This document shows, one piece after another, positions 29,448-36,676 of a stretch of DNA of 64,000 nt. Numbering within the stretch: the first letter of the stretch is position 1; each line of letters begins with the position of its first letter. Source of the stretch: Panacagrimonas sp. GTDB lineage: Bacteria; Pseudomonadota; Gammaproteobacteria; Nevskiales; Nevskiaceae. Both the position numbers and the translations under genes were made by a program. The DNA is taken from the NCBI RefSeq assembly GCF_020697055.1, contig NZ_JAJFBP010000004.1, positions 62,001 through 126,000 on the forward strand. The letters are read 5' to 3'. Below the pieces are notes generated by a model that was given only the letters and a program-made list of their open reading frames with translations, ran no database searches and was not told the DNA's origin.

Positions 29448-30434
29448 ATGGCAACCGACCGGGAAATGGGCGACGAGGTGATCGCGGACGAACCGGCCTG
29501 CGCAACGCGGGCGGGCGGCGCGAACGAGACCGCGGCCCGGCGCCTGGCCGAATCGGTGGACGCGGCATTGGCCGAACTGCGCCGGGACCCGCTCGACGAT
29601 CGGTGCGTCCATCACGCGCGTCGCGCGCTCAAGAAGGCACGCGCCGCGCTGCGCCTGCTGCGCCCGGCCTGGGGAGACGCGCGCTACCGCATCGAGAACC
29701 AGGCGCTGCGCGACGCCGGCCGCTGCCTGTCGCCGCTGCGCGATGCGCGCGCGGTGTTCGACGCCTTCGAGGCCCTGTCGCAGCGCATCGACGCCGACGA
29801 GGACCTCGGCCGCGCGTTGGCGCGCCTGCGCGGCCTGCTCGGGCTCGACCTGCGCGTGGCGCGACGATTGATGCGGCGTCCGTCCGAGCCGCTCGAGCGC
29901 TGCATCGCACTGCTCGAGGCGCATCGGATGCGCCATCGCCTCGCCGAGGCCGGCCGGGTCGACCGCAGTGCGCCCCATACGGACACGCCAGGCGCCGCGC
30001 TGCGCCGCCTGTATCGCAAAGCGCGGCGCCAGCTCGACCGCGCCGATCGGTCGCATGCCAAAGGACAGGACGCGCTGCACGAATGGCGCAAGCAGGTGAA
30101 GTACCTGGTCAACGCCGTCGAGGAGCTGCGCCAGCACCTCGGGCCGCGCGCCGACAAGCTGACCGAGCGCGCCGATGCGATCGCCGACGACCTCGGGGCC
30201 GAGCACGATCTCGCGGTGCTGGCCGGGCGGATCGCTGCGACGGGAAGCGGCGCAGTGGCGGCGTTGGACGATCCCGGGGTGACGGCGTTGGGTCGCCTGA
30301 TCGATCGGCGCCGCCGCAAGCTGCGCCGGCGCGCGGTGGCGATGGGCCGGCGCGTCTTTCGGCGCAAGCCGCGCCGTTTTCTCAAGCGGCTGCTCGACGA
30401 TGCGCCCGCGGATCGGTCGCGCACGGCGCATTGA
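29448..30434 (+). CDS. CHAD domain protein
   Basis: A 328-residue, strongly basic, all-helical protein. The CHAD (conserved histidine alpha-helical) pattern appears twice: HHARRALKKARAALRLLRP near 55 and LHEWRKQVKYLVNAVEEL near 215, with a basic C-terminus (RRRRKLRRRAVAMGRRVFRR). Known CHAD proteins bind inorganic polyphosphate. There is no CYTH domain and no polyphosphate kinase gene nearby. The start is uncertain: ATG 29448 and ATG 29466 are both possible and neither has a strong Shine-Dalgarno. It lies upstream of the PfpI-type gene, 58 nt apart. Confidence 0.85.
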   Translation: MATDREMGDEVIADEPACATRAGGANETAARRLAESVDAALAELRRDPLDDRCVHHARRALKKARAALRLLRPAWGDARYRIENQALRDAGRCLSPLRDARAVFDAFEALSQRIDADEDLGRALARLRGLLGLDLRVARRLMRRPSEPLERCIALLEAHRMRHRLAEAGRVDRSAPHTDTPGAALRRLYRKARRQLDRADRSHAKGQDALHEWRKQVKYLVNAVEELRQHLGPRADKLTERADAIADDLGAEHDLAVLAGRIAATGSGAVAALDDPGVTALGRLIDRRRRKLRRRAVAMGRRVFRRKPRRFLKRLLDDAPADRSRTAH

Positions 30435-30492
30435 GCAGGAACGCGGCTTGCGGCGCCGGTTCGATCGCCATCGAACCGTTCGGAGAACCGCC

Positions 30493-31062
30493 ATGCCCGA
30501 TTCCGATTCCACACGACTGCAAGGAAAAAAGGTCGCCATCCTGGTCACCGACGGCTTCGAGCAGGTCGAACTGACCGAACCGCGCAAGGCCCTGCACGAC
30601 GCCGGAGCCAGGACCGAGGTCGTCGCGCCGCGCGCGGGCAAGGTCAAGGCCTGGAAGACCAAGGACTGGGGCGATCAGTTCGACGTCGATCGCGATCTGC
30701 ACACGGTCGATGCCGAGGCCTACGACGCGCTGCTGCTGCCGGGCGGCGTGATGAATCCCGATCACCTGCGGATGAACACGAGCGCCACGCGGTTCGTGAA
30801 GGCGTTCTTCGATGCGAAGAAGCCGGTGGCCGCGATCTGCCACGGTCCCTGGACGCTGATCGACGCGGGCGTGGTCAAGGGACGGCGCATGACGTCGTGG
30901 CCTTCGCTGCAGACGGATCTTCGCAACGCCGGCGCCGACTGGGTCGACGAAGAGGTCGTCGTCGATCAGGGCCTGGTGACGAGCCGCAAGCCCGACGACC
31001 TGCCGGCCTTCAACGCCAAGATGCTCGAAGAGTTCGCCGAAGGACGGCATGCACGGTCCTGA
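30493..31062 (+). CDS. PfpI/DJ-1 family type 1 glutamine amidotransferase-like protein
   Basis: A 189-residue member of the DJ-1/PfpI superfamily, whose members include intracellular proteases, deglycases and stress proteins. The nucleophile Cys is in AICHGPWTL. The family blocks VAILVTDGFEQVELTEP, ALLLPGGVMNPDHLR and MTSWPSLQTDLRNAGADW are complete. The ATG at 30493 follows CGGAGAACCGCC, a good ribosome site. The small gene at 31083 follows after 20 nt and the L,D-transpeptidase then overlaps it, so the run is probably one transcript, likely stress-linked. Confidence 0.9.
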   Translation: MPDSDSTRLQGKKVAILVTDGFEQVELTEPRKALHDAGARTEVVAPRAGKVKAWKTKDWGDQFDVDRDLHTVDAEAYDALLLPGGVMNPDHLRMNTSATRFVKAFFDAKKPVAAICHGPWTLIDAGVVKGRRMTSWPSLQTDLRNAGADWVDEEVVVDQGLVTSRKPDDLPAFNAKMLEEFAEGRHARS

Positions 31063-31082
31063 TCGCATCGGAGCGCTCCACC

Positions 31083-31262
31083 ATGAAAAAGAACAAGACC
31101 CGCGTGTGGAATCCTCGACGTCCGCGTCCGCCGCGCGAAGACCGCGGTCCACGCTCGTCGGACCAGCAGGCGCCGGACGATGCGGCCGCGGGCCGCGATC
31201 GGCTGATCGAAAACGAACGCCAGCCGATGGATCCGGGCGTCACCGACTCCCAGAACGCGTGA
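31083..31262 (+). CDS. 59-residue Arg/Pro-rich hypothetical protein
   Basis: A short, hydrophilic, probably disordered protein (MKKNKTRVWNPRRPRPPRED at the N-terminus, acidic C-terminus). No known family. The ATG has GGAG 11 nt upstream. Its TGA overlaps the ATG of the L,D-transpeptidase gene by one base, which suggests translational coupling and supports it being expressed. Confidence 0.5.
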   Translation: MKKNKTRVWNPRRPRPPREDRGPRSSDQQAPDDAAAGRDRLIENERQPMDPGVTDSQNA

Positions 31263-32308
31263 TGGCCGCGATCCGTTTCCGGGGCCGGGCGCCCGGTGGT
31301 CCGTCTCCCGGTGGTCCGTCCTGCGCGCTTTCCATCGCGCTCGCGCTTTGCTTCGCGACGGATATGGCCAGCGCCCAGGCCGCCGCGACGACGCAGGCCG
31401 GGCTTCCGGCATTCACCGGCGAGCAGGTGCTTGCGGCGACATCCGAAGCGGTGGGTCCGCGCAGCATCGGTGCCGCGGCGCTGCGGGCGCAGATCCGCCT
31501 GGATCGCGCGCGCTTCTCGCCCGGCGAGATCGACGGCCGCTTCGGGTCCACCTTTCGCAACGCGCTGCGCGGCTACCAGAAGGCGATGGACCTGCCGGTG
31601 ACGGGAACGGTCGACGAGGCGACGTGGCGTGCGCTCGATCGCGACGCCGATCCGGTGCTCGCGCGCTACCGCATCACCGACGCCGACGCCGCCGGCCCGT
31701 ACGTCGCGACCCCCGAGGACATGATGGAAAAGGCCAAGCTGCCGTCGCTCGGTTTTGCATCGGTGGCCGAAGCGCTCGGCGAGCGCTTTCACGCCAGCCC
31801 CGAACTGATCGCGCATCTGAATCCGGGCAAGGATCTGCACAAGGTGGGCGAGGAGATCCTGGTTCCCAACGTGTATCCGCCCGGAAAAGTCGAAGGCGCA
31901 AAGATGGTGGTCGTCGACAAGTCCGACGCGACCGTGTCGGTGCGTGATGCGCAGGACAAGGTGCTGGCGCAGTTCCCGGCGACGATGGGCAGCAAGCACG
32001 ATCCGCTGCCGATCGGGAAATGGAAGATCAACGGCGTCGGTCGAAATCCCGATTTCAAGTACAACCCCGATCTGTTCTGGGATGCCGAAGCCGGCCACGC
32101 CAAGGCGGTGATTCCGCCGGGGCCGAACAATCCGGTGGGCGTCGTCTGGGTGGACCTGAGCAAGAAGCACTACGGGATCCACGGCACGCCCGAGCCGTCG
32201 AAGATCGGCAAGACGCAGTCGCACGGCTGCATCCGCCTGACCAACTGGGACGCGGCCACGCTGGGCGATTCGGTTTCGCCGGGGATGCCGGCGCGCCTGC
32301 AGCGATGA
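31262..32308 (+). CDS. Periplasmic L,D-transpeptidase (YkuD family) with peptidoglycan-binding domain
   Basis: A 348-residue cell-wall enzyme forming 3-3 peptide cross-links or attaching proteins to peptidoglycan. A signal peptide ends near FATDMASAQA. A peptidoglycan-binding domain 1 follows (DGRFGSTFRNALRGYQKAMD). A LysM-like segment (ERFHASPELIAHLNP) precedes the YkuD domain, whose catalytic site is IHGTPEPSKIGKTQSHGCIR with the Cys near 329 and conserved His and Arg. The ATG at 31262 overlaps the upstream stop. The next gene starts inside its own stop codon, so the two wall enzymes are coupled. Confidence 0.92.
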   Translation: MAAIRFRGRAPGGPSPGGPSCALSIALALCFATDMASAQAAATTQAGLPAFTGEQVLAATSEAVGPRSIGAAALRAQIRLDRARFSPGEIDGRFGSTFRNALRGYQKAMDLPVTGTVDEATWRALDRDADPVLARYRITDADAAGPYVATPEDMMEKAKLPSLGFASVAEALGERFHASPELIAHLNPGKDLHKVGEEILVPNVYPPGKVEGAKMVVVDKSDATVSVRDAQDKVLAQFPATMGSKHDPLPIGKWKINGVGRNPDFKYNPDLFWDAEAGHAKAVIPPGPNNPVGVVWVDLSKKHYGIHGTPEPSKIGKTQSHGCIRLTNWDAATLGDSVSPGMPARLQR

Positions 32309-32898
32309 ACGCGGCGCGGCGAGCGCGCAGGACGGCGATCGCGGCGATGCTGCTCGCGGCCTCTGGCGCCGCCATCGCGCAATCGCCGACGCAGCCCGCT
32401 GTGACGTTGCCGCTTCCCGACGGCGTGCTTTCGCAGCCCATCGCCGAACGGCTGCGCCCGAGCCTGCCGCTGGAGGTGCCGGTGCCGCAGGTGAGCCGCG
32501 AGGATCTGGTCGACAGCTTCGACGACCGCCGGGAAACCGATCGGCGCCACGAGGCGCTCGACATTCCCGCGCCGCGCGGCACGCCGGTCGTCGCGGTGGA
32601 TGACGGCGAGGTGGTGAAGCTCTTTCCTAGCAAGCCCGGGGGATTGACCGTGTACCAGTTCGATCGCACGCGCAGCGTGGCGTACTACTACGCGCACCTG
32701 GACCACTACGCCGAAGGTCTGGAGGAAGGTCGGCTGGTACGTCGCGGTGAAGTGCTGGGCGCGGTGGGCAGCACCGGCAATGCAGATCCCGCGGTGCCGC
32801 ACCTGCATTTCGGCGTGTTCGAACTCGGTCCGGAACGCCAGTGGTGGAAGGGACGCCCGATCGATCCCCTGCCGCTTTTGATCGGCACGTCCCGCTGA
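32305..32898 (+). CDS. M23 family metallopeptidase (LytM type)
   Basis: A 197-residue periplasmic Zn peptidase that would cut peptidoglycan peptides. A signal peptide (AAMLLAASGAAIAQ) leads to the LytM fold. Zn ligands are in RRHEALDIPAPRGTPV (H, D) and PHLHFGVFE (H-x-H); the fold also shows the expected YYAHLDHYAEGL and VLGAVGSTGNA blocks. It starts with ATGA overlapping the L,D-transpeptidase stop, so a cross-linking enzyme and a hydrolase are made together. A strong hairpin follows. Confidence 0.92.
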   Translation: MNAARRARRTAIAAMLLAASGAAIAQSPTQPAVTLPLPDGVLSQPIAERLRPSLPLEVPVPQVSREDLVDSFDDRRETDRRHEALDIPAPRGTPVVAVDDGEVVKLFPSKPGGLTVYQFDRTRSVAYYYAHLDHYAEGLEEGRLVRRGEVLGAVGSTGNADPAVPHLHFGVFELGPERQWWKGRPIDPLPLLIGTSR

Positions 32899-32920
32899 GT
32901 TTCCAAAGGGTGCATGAAGC

Positions 32921-32950
32921 GCCCGGCGCCGCCGCGAGGCGACGCCGGGC
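32921..32950. terminator. Bidirectional terminator-like hairpin
   Basis: Arms GCCCGGCGCCGCC and GGCGACGCCGGGC around a GCGA tetraloop, with one mismatch, lie between the convergent M23 and Gln-rich genes. There is no T run, so efficiency is unclear. Confidence 0.6.
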
Positions 32951-32967
32951 CGTGTGCCGTGGAGCGA

Positions 32968-33252
32968 CTACTCCTTGGCCTTGTCGTCGCGCTGCTCGTC
33001 GCGATCGGACTGAGGCTGGCGGCCCTGCTGTCCCGAACCCTGCTGGCCTTCGCCCATCTGCTGGTTGCGACCCTGATCCTGCGACTGCTGCTTGCCGGGA
33101 TTGTCGCTGCGCGGCTGTACACCCTGCTGGCCGCCCTGCTGCGAGGCATCGTCGCCGCGCTTCCCGCCGCCCTGCTGCTGGCCGGGCTTCTGATTCTGCC
33201 CCTGCTGACCTTGCTGCTGGGAACCGCCTTTCTGATCGTTCTGCTGTGCCAT
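32968..33252 (-). CDS. Gln/Gly-rich low-complexity small protein
   Basis: A 94-residue protein with almost only Gln, Gly, Asp, Lys, Arg, Ser and Pro (MAQQNDQKGGSQQQGQQGQN ...). It has no hydrophobic residues to speak of and is certainly disordered. A strong AGGAG lies 8 nt before the ATG at 33252, which is the main evidence that it is translated. Similar small Gln-rich proteins in GC-rich proteobacteria are often general-stress proteins. That role fits the neighbouring PfpI-type and hemerythrin genes but is inference. Confidence 0.65.
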   Translation of the reverse strand: MAQQNDQKGGSQQQGQQGQNQKPGQQQGGGKRGDDASQQGGQQGVQPRSDNPGKQQSQDQGRNQQMGEGQQGSGQQGRQPQSDRDEQRDDKAKE

Positions 33253-33493
33253 GTGAATCTCCTGAAGTGAAGTCGATGCCGGAATTCCCGGCAATGACGC
33301 AGGCGCAGTCGCCATGCCCGCCCCCTCGGCACGTTGCACGTGCGCGGGCGAAGCGCCCGCTCGCAGCCGCGGGCTCCGAGTCGAAACGCACAGTCGGCCT
33401 CTACAGCTGCCCGCCGCGTCCGCGGGGCACGCGTGTTGCGCGTAGCGCCGACGGCGCGCGACGTCTCGCCGCCTCACCCTGGAGAACTTCACG

Positions 33494-33556
33494 ATGGACG
33501 ACATTCCGGATCGCCCCGCGCTTCACCGCTTGGCGCGATCGGCGGCACGCTCATGA
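33494..33556 (+). CDS. Possible 20-residue leader peptide of the alcohol dehydrogenase gene
   Basis: ATG with CTGGAGAACTTCACG directly upstream opens [20 protein letters not shown] and stops at a TGA that overlaps the ATG of the dehydrogenase gene (ATGA). The dehydrogenase start itself has no good ribosome site. Coupled translation would explain the arrangement. No run of one amino acid typical of attenuators is seen. Confidence 0.4.
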   Translation: MDDIPDRPALHRLARSAARS

Positions 33557-34716
33557 AGGCGCTCGTTTATCACGGCACGCGCGACGTGCGCGTGGAGCAG
33601 GCGCCGGATCCGGTGATGACGCAGCCCGACGACATCATCCTGCGCGTCACCGCGACCGCGATCTGCGGATCGGACCTGCACCTGTACCGCGGCAAGGTGC
33701 CCGGGCTGAAGTCGGGCGACGTGCTCGGACACGAGTTCATGGGCATCGTCGAAGACATCGGTCCGGGCGTCACCAAGCTGGCGCGCGGCGATCGCGTGGT
33801 CGTTCCGTTCACGATCTCGTGCGGCCAGTGCTTCTATTGCGAGCAGTCGCTCTACGCATCGTGCGAGAAAAGCAATCCCGGTCGCGGCGCGATCGTCAAC
33901 AAGAAGAGTGCAACGCCGGGCGCCGGACTGTTCGGATACACGCATCTCTACGGAGGCTATGCGGGAGGACAGGCCGAGTACGTGCGCGTGCCGTACGCCA
34001 ACGTCGGACCGCTCAAGCTGCCGCAGGGCCTGGACGACGAACAGGTGCTGTTTCTGTCCGACATCCTGCCAACCGGCTACCAGGCCGTTCTCAATGGCGG
34101 TGTGAAGCGCGGTTCGACGGTTGCGATCTTCGGCGCCGGACCGGTCGGATGGATGAGCGCCGCGTGCGCGCGCCTGCTCGGGGCCGAGCGGATCTTCATT
34201 GTCGACCATCACCCCTATCGGCTGCGCTTCGCCGAAGAGGCCTATGGCTGCGAGGCGATCAACTTCGACGAGTGCGACGACCCCGCCGAGGAGATCCTGG
34301 TGCGCACCGGGCATCACGGCGTGGACGCATCGATCGACGCGGTCGGGTTCGAAGCCAAGGGGAGCACCGTCGAAACCGTCGCCGCCAACCTGAAGATCGA
34401 AGGCTCCGCGGGCACGGTGCTGCGCTGGTGCATCGCCGCGACGCGTCGCGGCGGCATCGTCAGCGTTCCCGGCGTGTATGCCGGCTGGATCCACGGTTTC
34501 CTGTTCGGCGATGCATTCGACAAGGGCCTGGGTTTCAAGATGGGACAGACGCACTGCCAGGGCCTGATGCCGGAACTGCTGGAGCACATCATGGAAGGCC
34601 GGCTCAAGCCGCAGAACATCATCACGCATCGCATGCGCCTGGCCGACGCCGTGCAGGCCTACGAGATCTTCGAAGGCCGCAAGGAGGAGTGCCGGAAAGT
34701 GGTGCTCAGGCCCTGA
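33553..34716 (+). CDS. Zinc-dependent alcohol dehydrogenase (MDR family, glutathione-independent formaldehyde dehydrogenase-like)
   Basis: A 387-residue medium-chain dehydrogenase. The catalytic Zn ligands are Cys in [12 protein letters not shown], the [12 protein letters not shown]is-Glu pair, and a later Asp. The structural Zn lobe has [23 protein letters not shown](P) is bound by [13 protein letters not shown]. The long form with the [20 protein letters not shown] block resembles the glutathione-independent formaldehyde dehydrogenase branch. It probably oxidises aldehydes or alcohols in the cytoplasm. The start overlaps the possible leader peptide. The hemerythrin gene follows after 91 nt. 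Confidence 0.88.
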   Translation: MKALVYHGTRDVRVEQAPDPVMTQPDDIILRVTATAICGSDLHLYRGKVPGLKSGDVLGHEFMGIVEDIGPGVTKLARGDRVVVPFTISCGQCFYCEQSLYASCEKSNPGRGAIVNKKSATPGAGLFGYTHLYGGYAGGQAEYVRVPYANVGPLKLPQGLDDEQVLFLSDILPTGYQAVLNGGVKRGSTVAIFGAGPVGWMSAACARLLGAERIFIVDHHPYRLRFAEEAYGCEAINFDECDDPAEEILVRTGHHGVDASIDAVGFEAKGSTVETVAANLKIEGSAGTVLRWCIAATRRGGIVSVPGVYAGWIHGFLFGDAFDKGLGFKMGQTHCQGLMPELLEHIMEGRLKPQNIITHRMRLADAVQAYEIFEGRKEECRKVVLRP

Positions 34717-34807
34717 CCCCGCCGGCCTTTGGCATGGGCACGTCTGCTGCTTGTGCGGCCCAGCCCCATCCGACCTTTCCACGGGTCACGACAGGAGATT
34801 CAAAACC

Positions 34808-35350
34808 ATGATCAAGACCATCGCGCAGAAGATGGATCCCGAGCAGGACGCCATCGATCTGCTCAAGCAGGACCATCGCAAGGTCGAAGCCCTCTTCAAG
34901 GAGTTCAAGGCGGCCAACGACAAGCGCGCGCAGAAATCGATCTCGCGGCAGATCTGCACCGAGCTCGAGATCCACGCGAAGATCGAGGAGAAGCTGTTCT
35001 ATCCGTCCGCCAAGCGGGAATCCGACGAGGTCGCCGATGACGTCAACGAAGGCGTCGTCGAGCACGAGGGCATCAAGCGGCTGGTCAAGCAGCTCTCGAC
35101 GATGAACGCGTCCGACGAGCTATTCGAATCGCGCATGACGGTGCTCGAGGAATACGTAAAGCATCACGTGAAGGAGGAAGAGACCTCGATGTTTCCGAAG
35201 ATCGTGGAGAGCGATCTCGACCTCAAGGCCATGGGCGCGAAGCTGATGGCTGAAAAGCGCAAGCAGCAGGCCGCTCGCGGAATTTCGACGCGCGCCCCGG
35301 CGCCGTCGTCACGTGGCAGTCGCGGCGGAGAAGCGCGCGCCGCGAACTGA
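34808..35350 (+). CDS. Hemerythrin HHE domain protein
   Basis: A 180-residue protein with a four-helix hemerythrin domain that binds a di-iron centre. Ligand candidates are His in LLKQDHRKVEALF, His/Glu in ELEIHAKIEEKLFYP, His in GVVEHEGIKRLV and the HHVKEEE pair. The C-terminal 30 residues are a basic, probably disordered tail. Cytoplasmic; roles in family members include oxygen or NO sensing and stress protection. ATG 34808 has AGGAG 11 nt upstream. It follows the alcohol dehydrogenase gene on the same strand. Confidence 0.9.
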   Translation: MIKTIAQKMDPEQDAIDLLKQDHRKVEALFKEFKAANDKRAQKSISRQICTELEIHAKIEEKLFYPSAKRESDEVADDVNEGVVEHEGIKRLVKQLSTMNASDELFESRMTVLEEYVKHHVKEEETSMFPKIVESDLDLKAMGAKLMAEKRKQQAARGISTRAPAPSSRGSRGGEARAAN

Positions 35351-35817
35351 GGCCCTATCTCGGGTTCCTGGCGCACGCCCCCGCGCGTGCATCGGGAACC
35401 CCACGATTTCACGCACACGATTCAGCTTGACGATTCGCTGGCGCAGGAACAGACGCCGTCGAATTCTTTCGCGCGTCACGATCCGCCCACCAAGCGTTGA
35501 TCGCCGGTCACCGCACGCGCGAAAGAACACCGGTCTGAAGTCCGATGCGATCGGCTTCGAACGGGTGTAGGCTTGCCGTCCCCGACACACACAGAACCGC
35601 GCAGGTGGAAGACCGCAGATCTTTCATGCGCACTGTTCGAGTGCGTTCGCTGAAGTAGGCGGGAGCGGCGCAACGATCGAAGTGGAACGCACGGCCAGTG
35701 TCGGATTGATGGTGGTCATGGGCTTCAGGCTTCTGGGTGGAGACTGACAATCGGCGCCACATCCCGTGCTGATGGCACGCGGATCGTTCGCGTCACCATT
35801 GACGAGCGAGAGTGCAG
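35351..35817. other. 467-bp intergenic region with a long inverted repeat and one possible tiny ORF
   Basis: No convincing long gene. It holds a 13-bp perfect inverted repeat (35464-35476 and 35515-35527). On the minus strand at 35624-35719 there is a 31-codon frame (MTTINPTLAVRSTSIVAPLP ...) with a weak ribosome site. Promoters for the gene at 35818 should lie at the right end. Confidence 0.5.
35464..35527. repeat. 13-bp inverted repeat with 38-nt loop
   Basis: TTCTTTCGCGCGT at 35464-35476 is the exact reverse complement of ACGCGCGAAAGAA at 35515-35527. It is 114 nt after the hemerythrin stop. It could be a transcript 3' structure, part of a small RNA or a protein-binding site. Confidence 0.55.
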
Positions 35818-36138
35818 ATGGGGACGAAGCAGGTTCGGATCGAAGAGGTCGAGCGCGGATTTCTGTATCTGCAGGGTTGCCTCGATATCGCAAGGTCGCG
35901 CAATACGGATCTCAGTCGCGACTTCGATTACGTGGAGCGCAAGCTCAGCGCCGCGCGTCCGGGCCTGATGGATCGCGGCCTGTTCGCCGCGGTAACCGAA
36001 GCGCTCAAGCTCTGTCGGCAGCTCGCCGACCAGGGACGCTACGAGCAGGCGGACGACACGTTGTCCGCGATCACCGGTCGCCTGAAATCCGCATCGCCGC
36101 AGGAGTCGAACGCTGGGCGCGTTTACCCACGTCACTGA
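35818..36138 (+). CDS. Hypothetical helical protein of 106 residues
   Basis: A small soluble protein, MGTKQVRIEEVERGFLYLQG at the N-terminus, predicted mostly helical, with alternating charged and hydrophobic residues (LFAAVTEALKLCRQLADQGR). No known domain, signal peptide or membrane segment. ATG 35818 is chosen with GAGAG at 35807-35811, 6 nt upstream; a GTG two codons before it is an alternative. Codon use fits a real gene. Function is unknown. Confidence 0.6.
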   Translation: MGTKQVRIEEVERGFLYLQGCLDIARSRNTDLSRDFDYVERKLSAARPGLMDRGLFAAVTEALKLCRQLADQGRYEQADDTLSAITGRLKSASPQESNAGRVYPRH

Positions 36139-36370
36139 CCGTGGGGTGCGTTGTCGGCGGCGGCGCGCGATGCGGCGCGTCGAGAACGGCGCGCGCCGCG
36201 ATTGTCTTGTGTCGTCCGCTGGCTCTATGGCGACTGTGACGCAAGCTGCAACCTGCGCTGGTCAAGTCGCAGCCGCCGCGAGACACTGGGCCGCGTTGCG
36301 GGGCGGGGTTGGTAGAACGAAGCGGGGATTCCACCATGGCGGTCCTCGCGGGAACGGTGGAGAGATCGAC

Positions 36371-36655
36371 ATGATCAATCTGTGCGAATGCTGCAAGGCG
36401 CTGAATGCGGCGCCACGTCGCTCCGATGTGCCCCTCCACCTGAAGCGCGTGTCGGTCGTCGAAGCGGGTCCGCGTCTGCGCGGATACCACTTCGAATGCG
36501 AGGTGTGCAGCACGCCCTGGTCCTGGTCCGTCAGCCGCGGCTGGCACGCCAAGTGGGATGAAAGCGTGGTGCTCGAAGGCGTCTGCTTTCGCAGCGCGCC
36601 GCGGCGTGCCGATCATCGGACGCTTCCCGATCGCACGGCCGCGCGCATCGCCTGA
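36371..36655 (+). CDS. Small cysteine-rich hypothetical protein
   Basis: A 94-residue protein with a Cys cluster at each end of its core: MINLCECCKALN at the start and FECEVCSTPWSWSV near the middle, a possible Zn-binding pair. A basic C-terminus follows. The ATG has GGAG 9 nt upstream (GGAGAGATCGAC). The core resembles small zinc-ribbon proteins, but no named family is recognised. It converges on the hybrid kinase gene with 21 nt between stops. Confidence 0.6.
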   Translation: MINLCECCKALNAAPRRSDVPLHLKRVSVVEAGPRLRGYHFECEVCSTPWSWSVSRGWHAKWDESVVLEGVCFRSAPRRADHRTLPDRTAARIA

Positions 36656-36676
36656 CGCGCGGCTCGGCGCAGCGCG

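Noticed and set aside
32914..33270. A + strand frame with a very hydrophobic translation (several apparent membrane helices)
   Set aside because: It is the reverse complement of the Gln-rich gene; CAG/CTG codons turn into Leu. The minus strand has the strong ribosome site.
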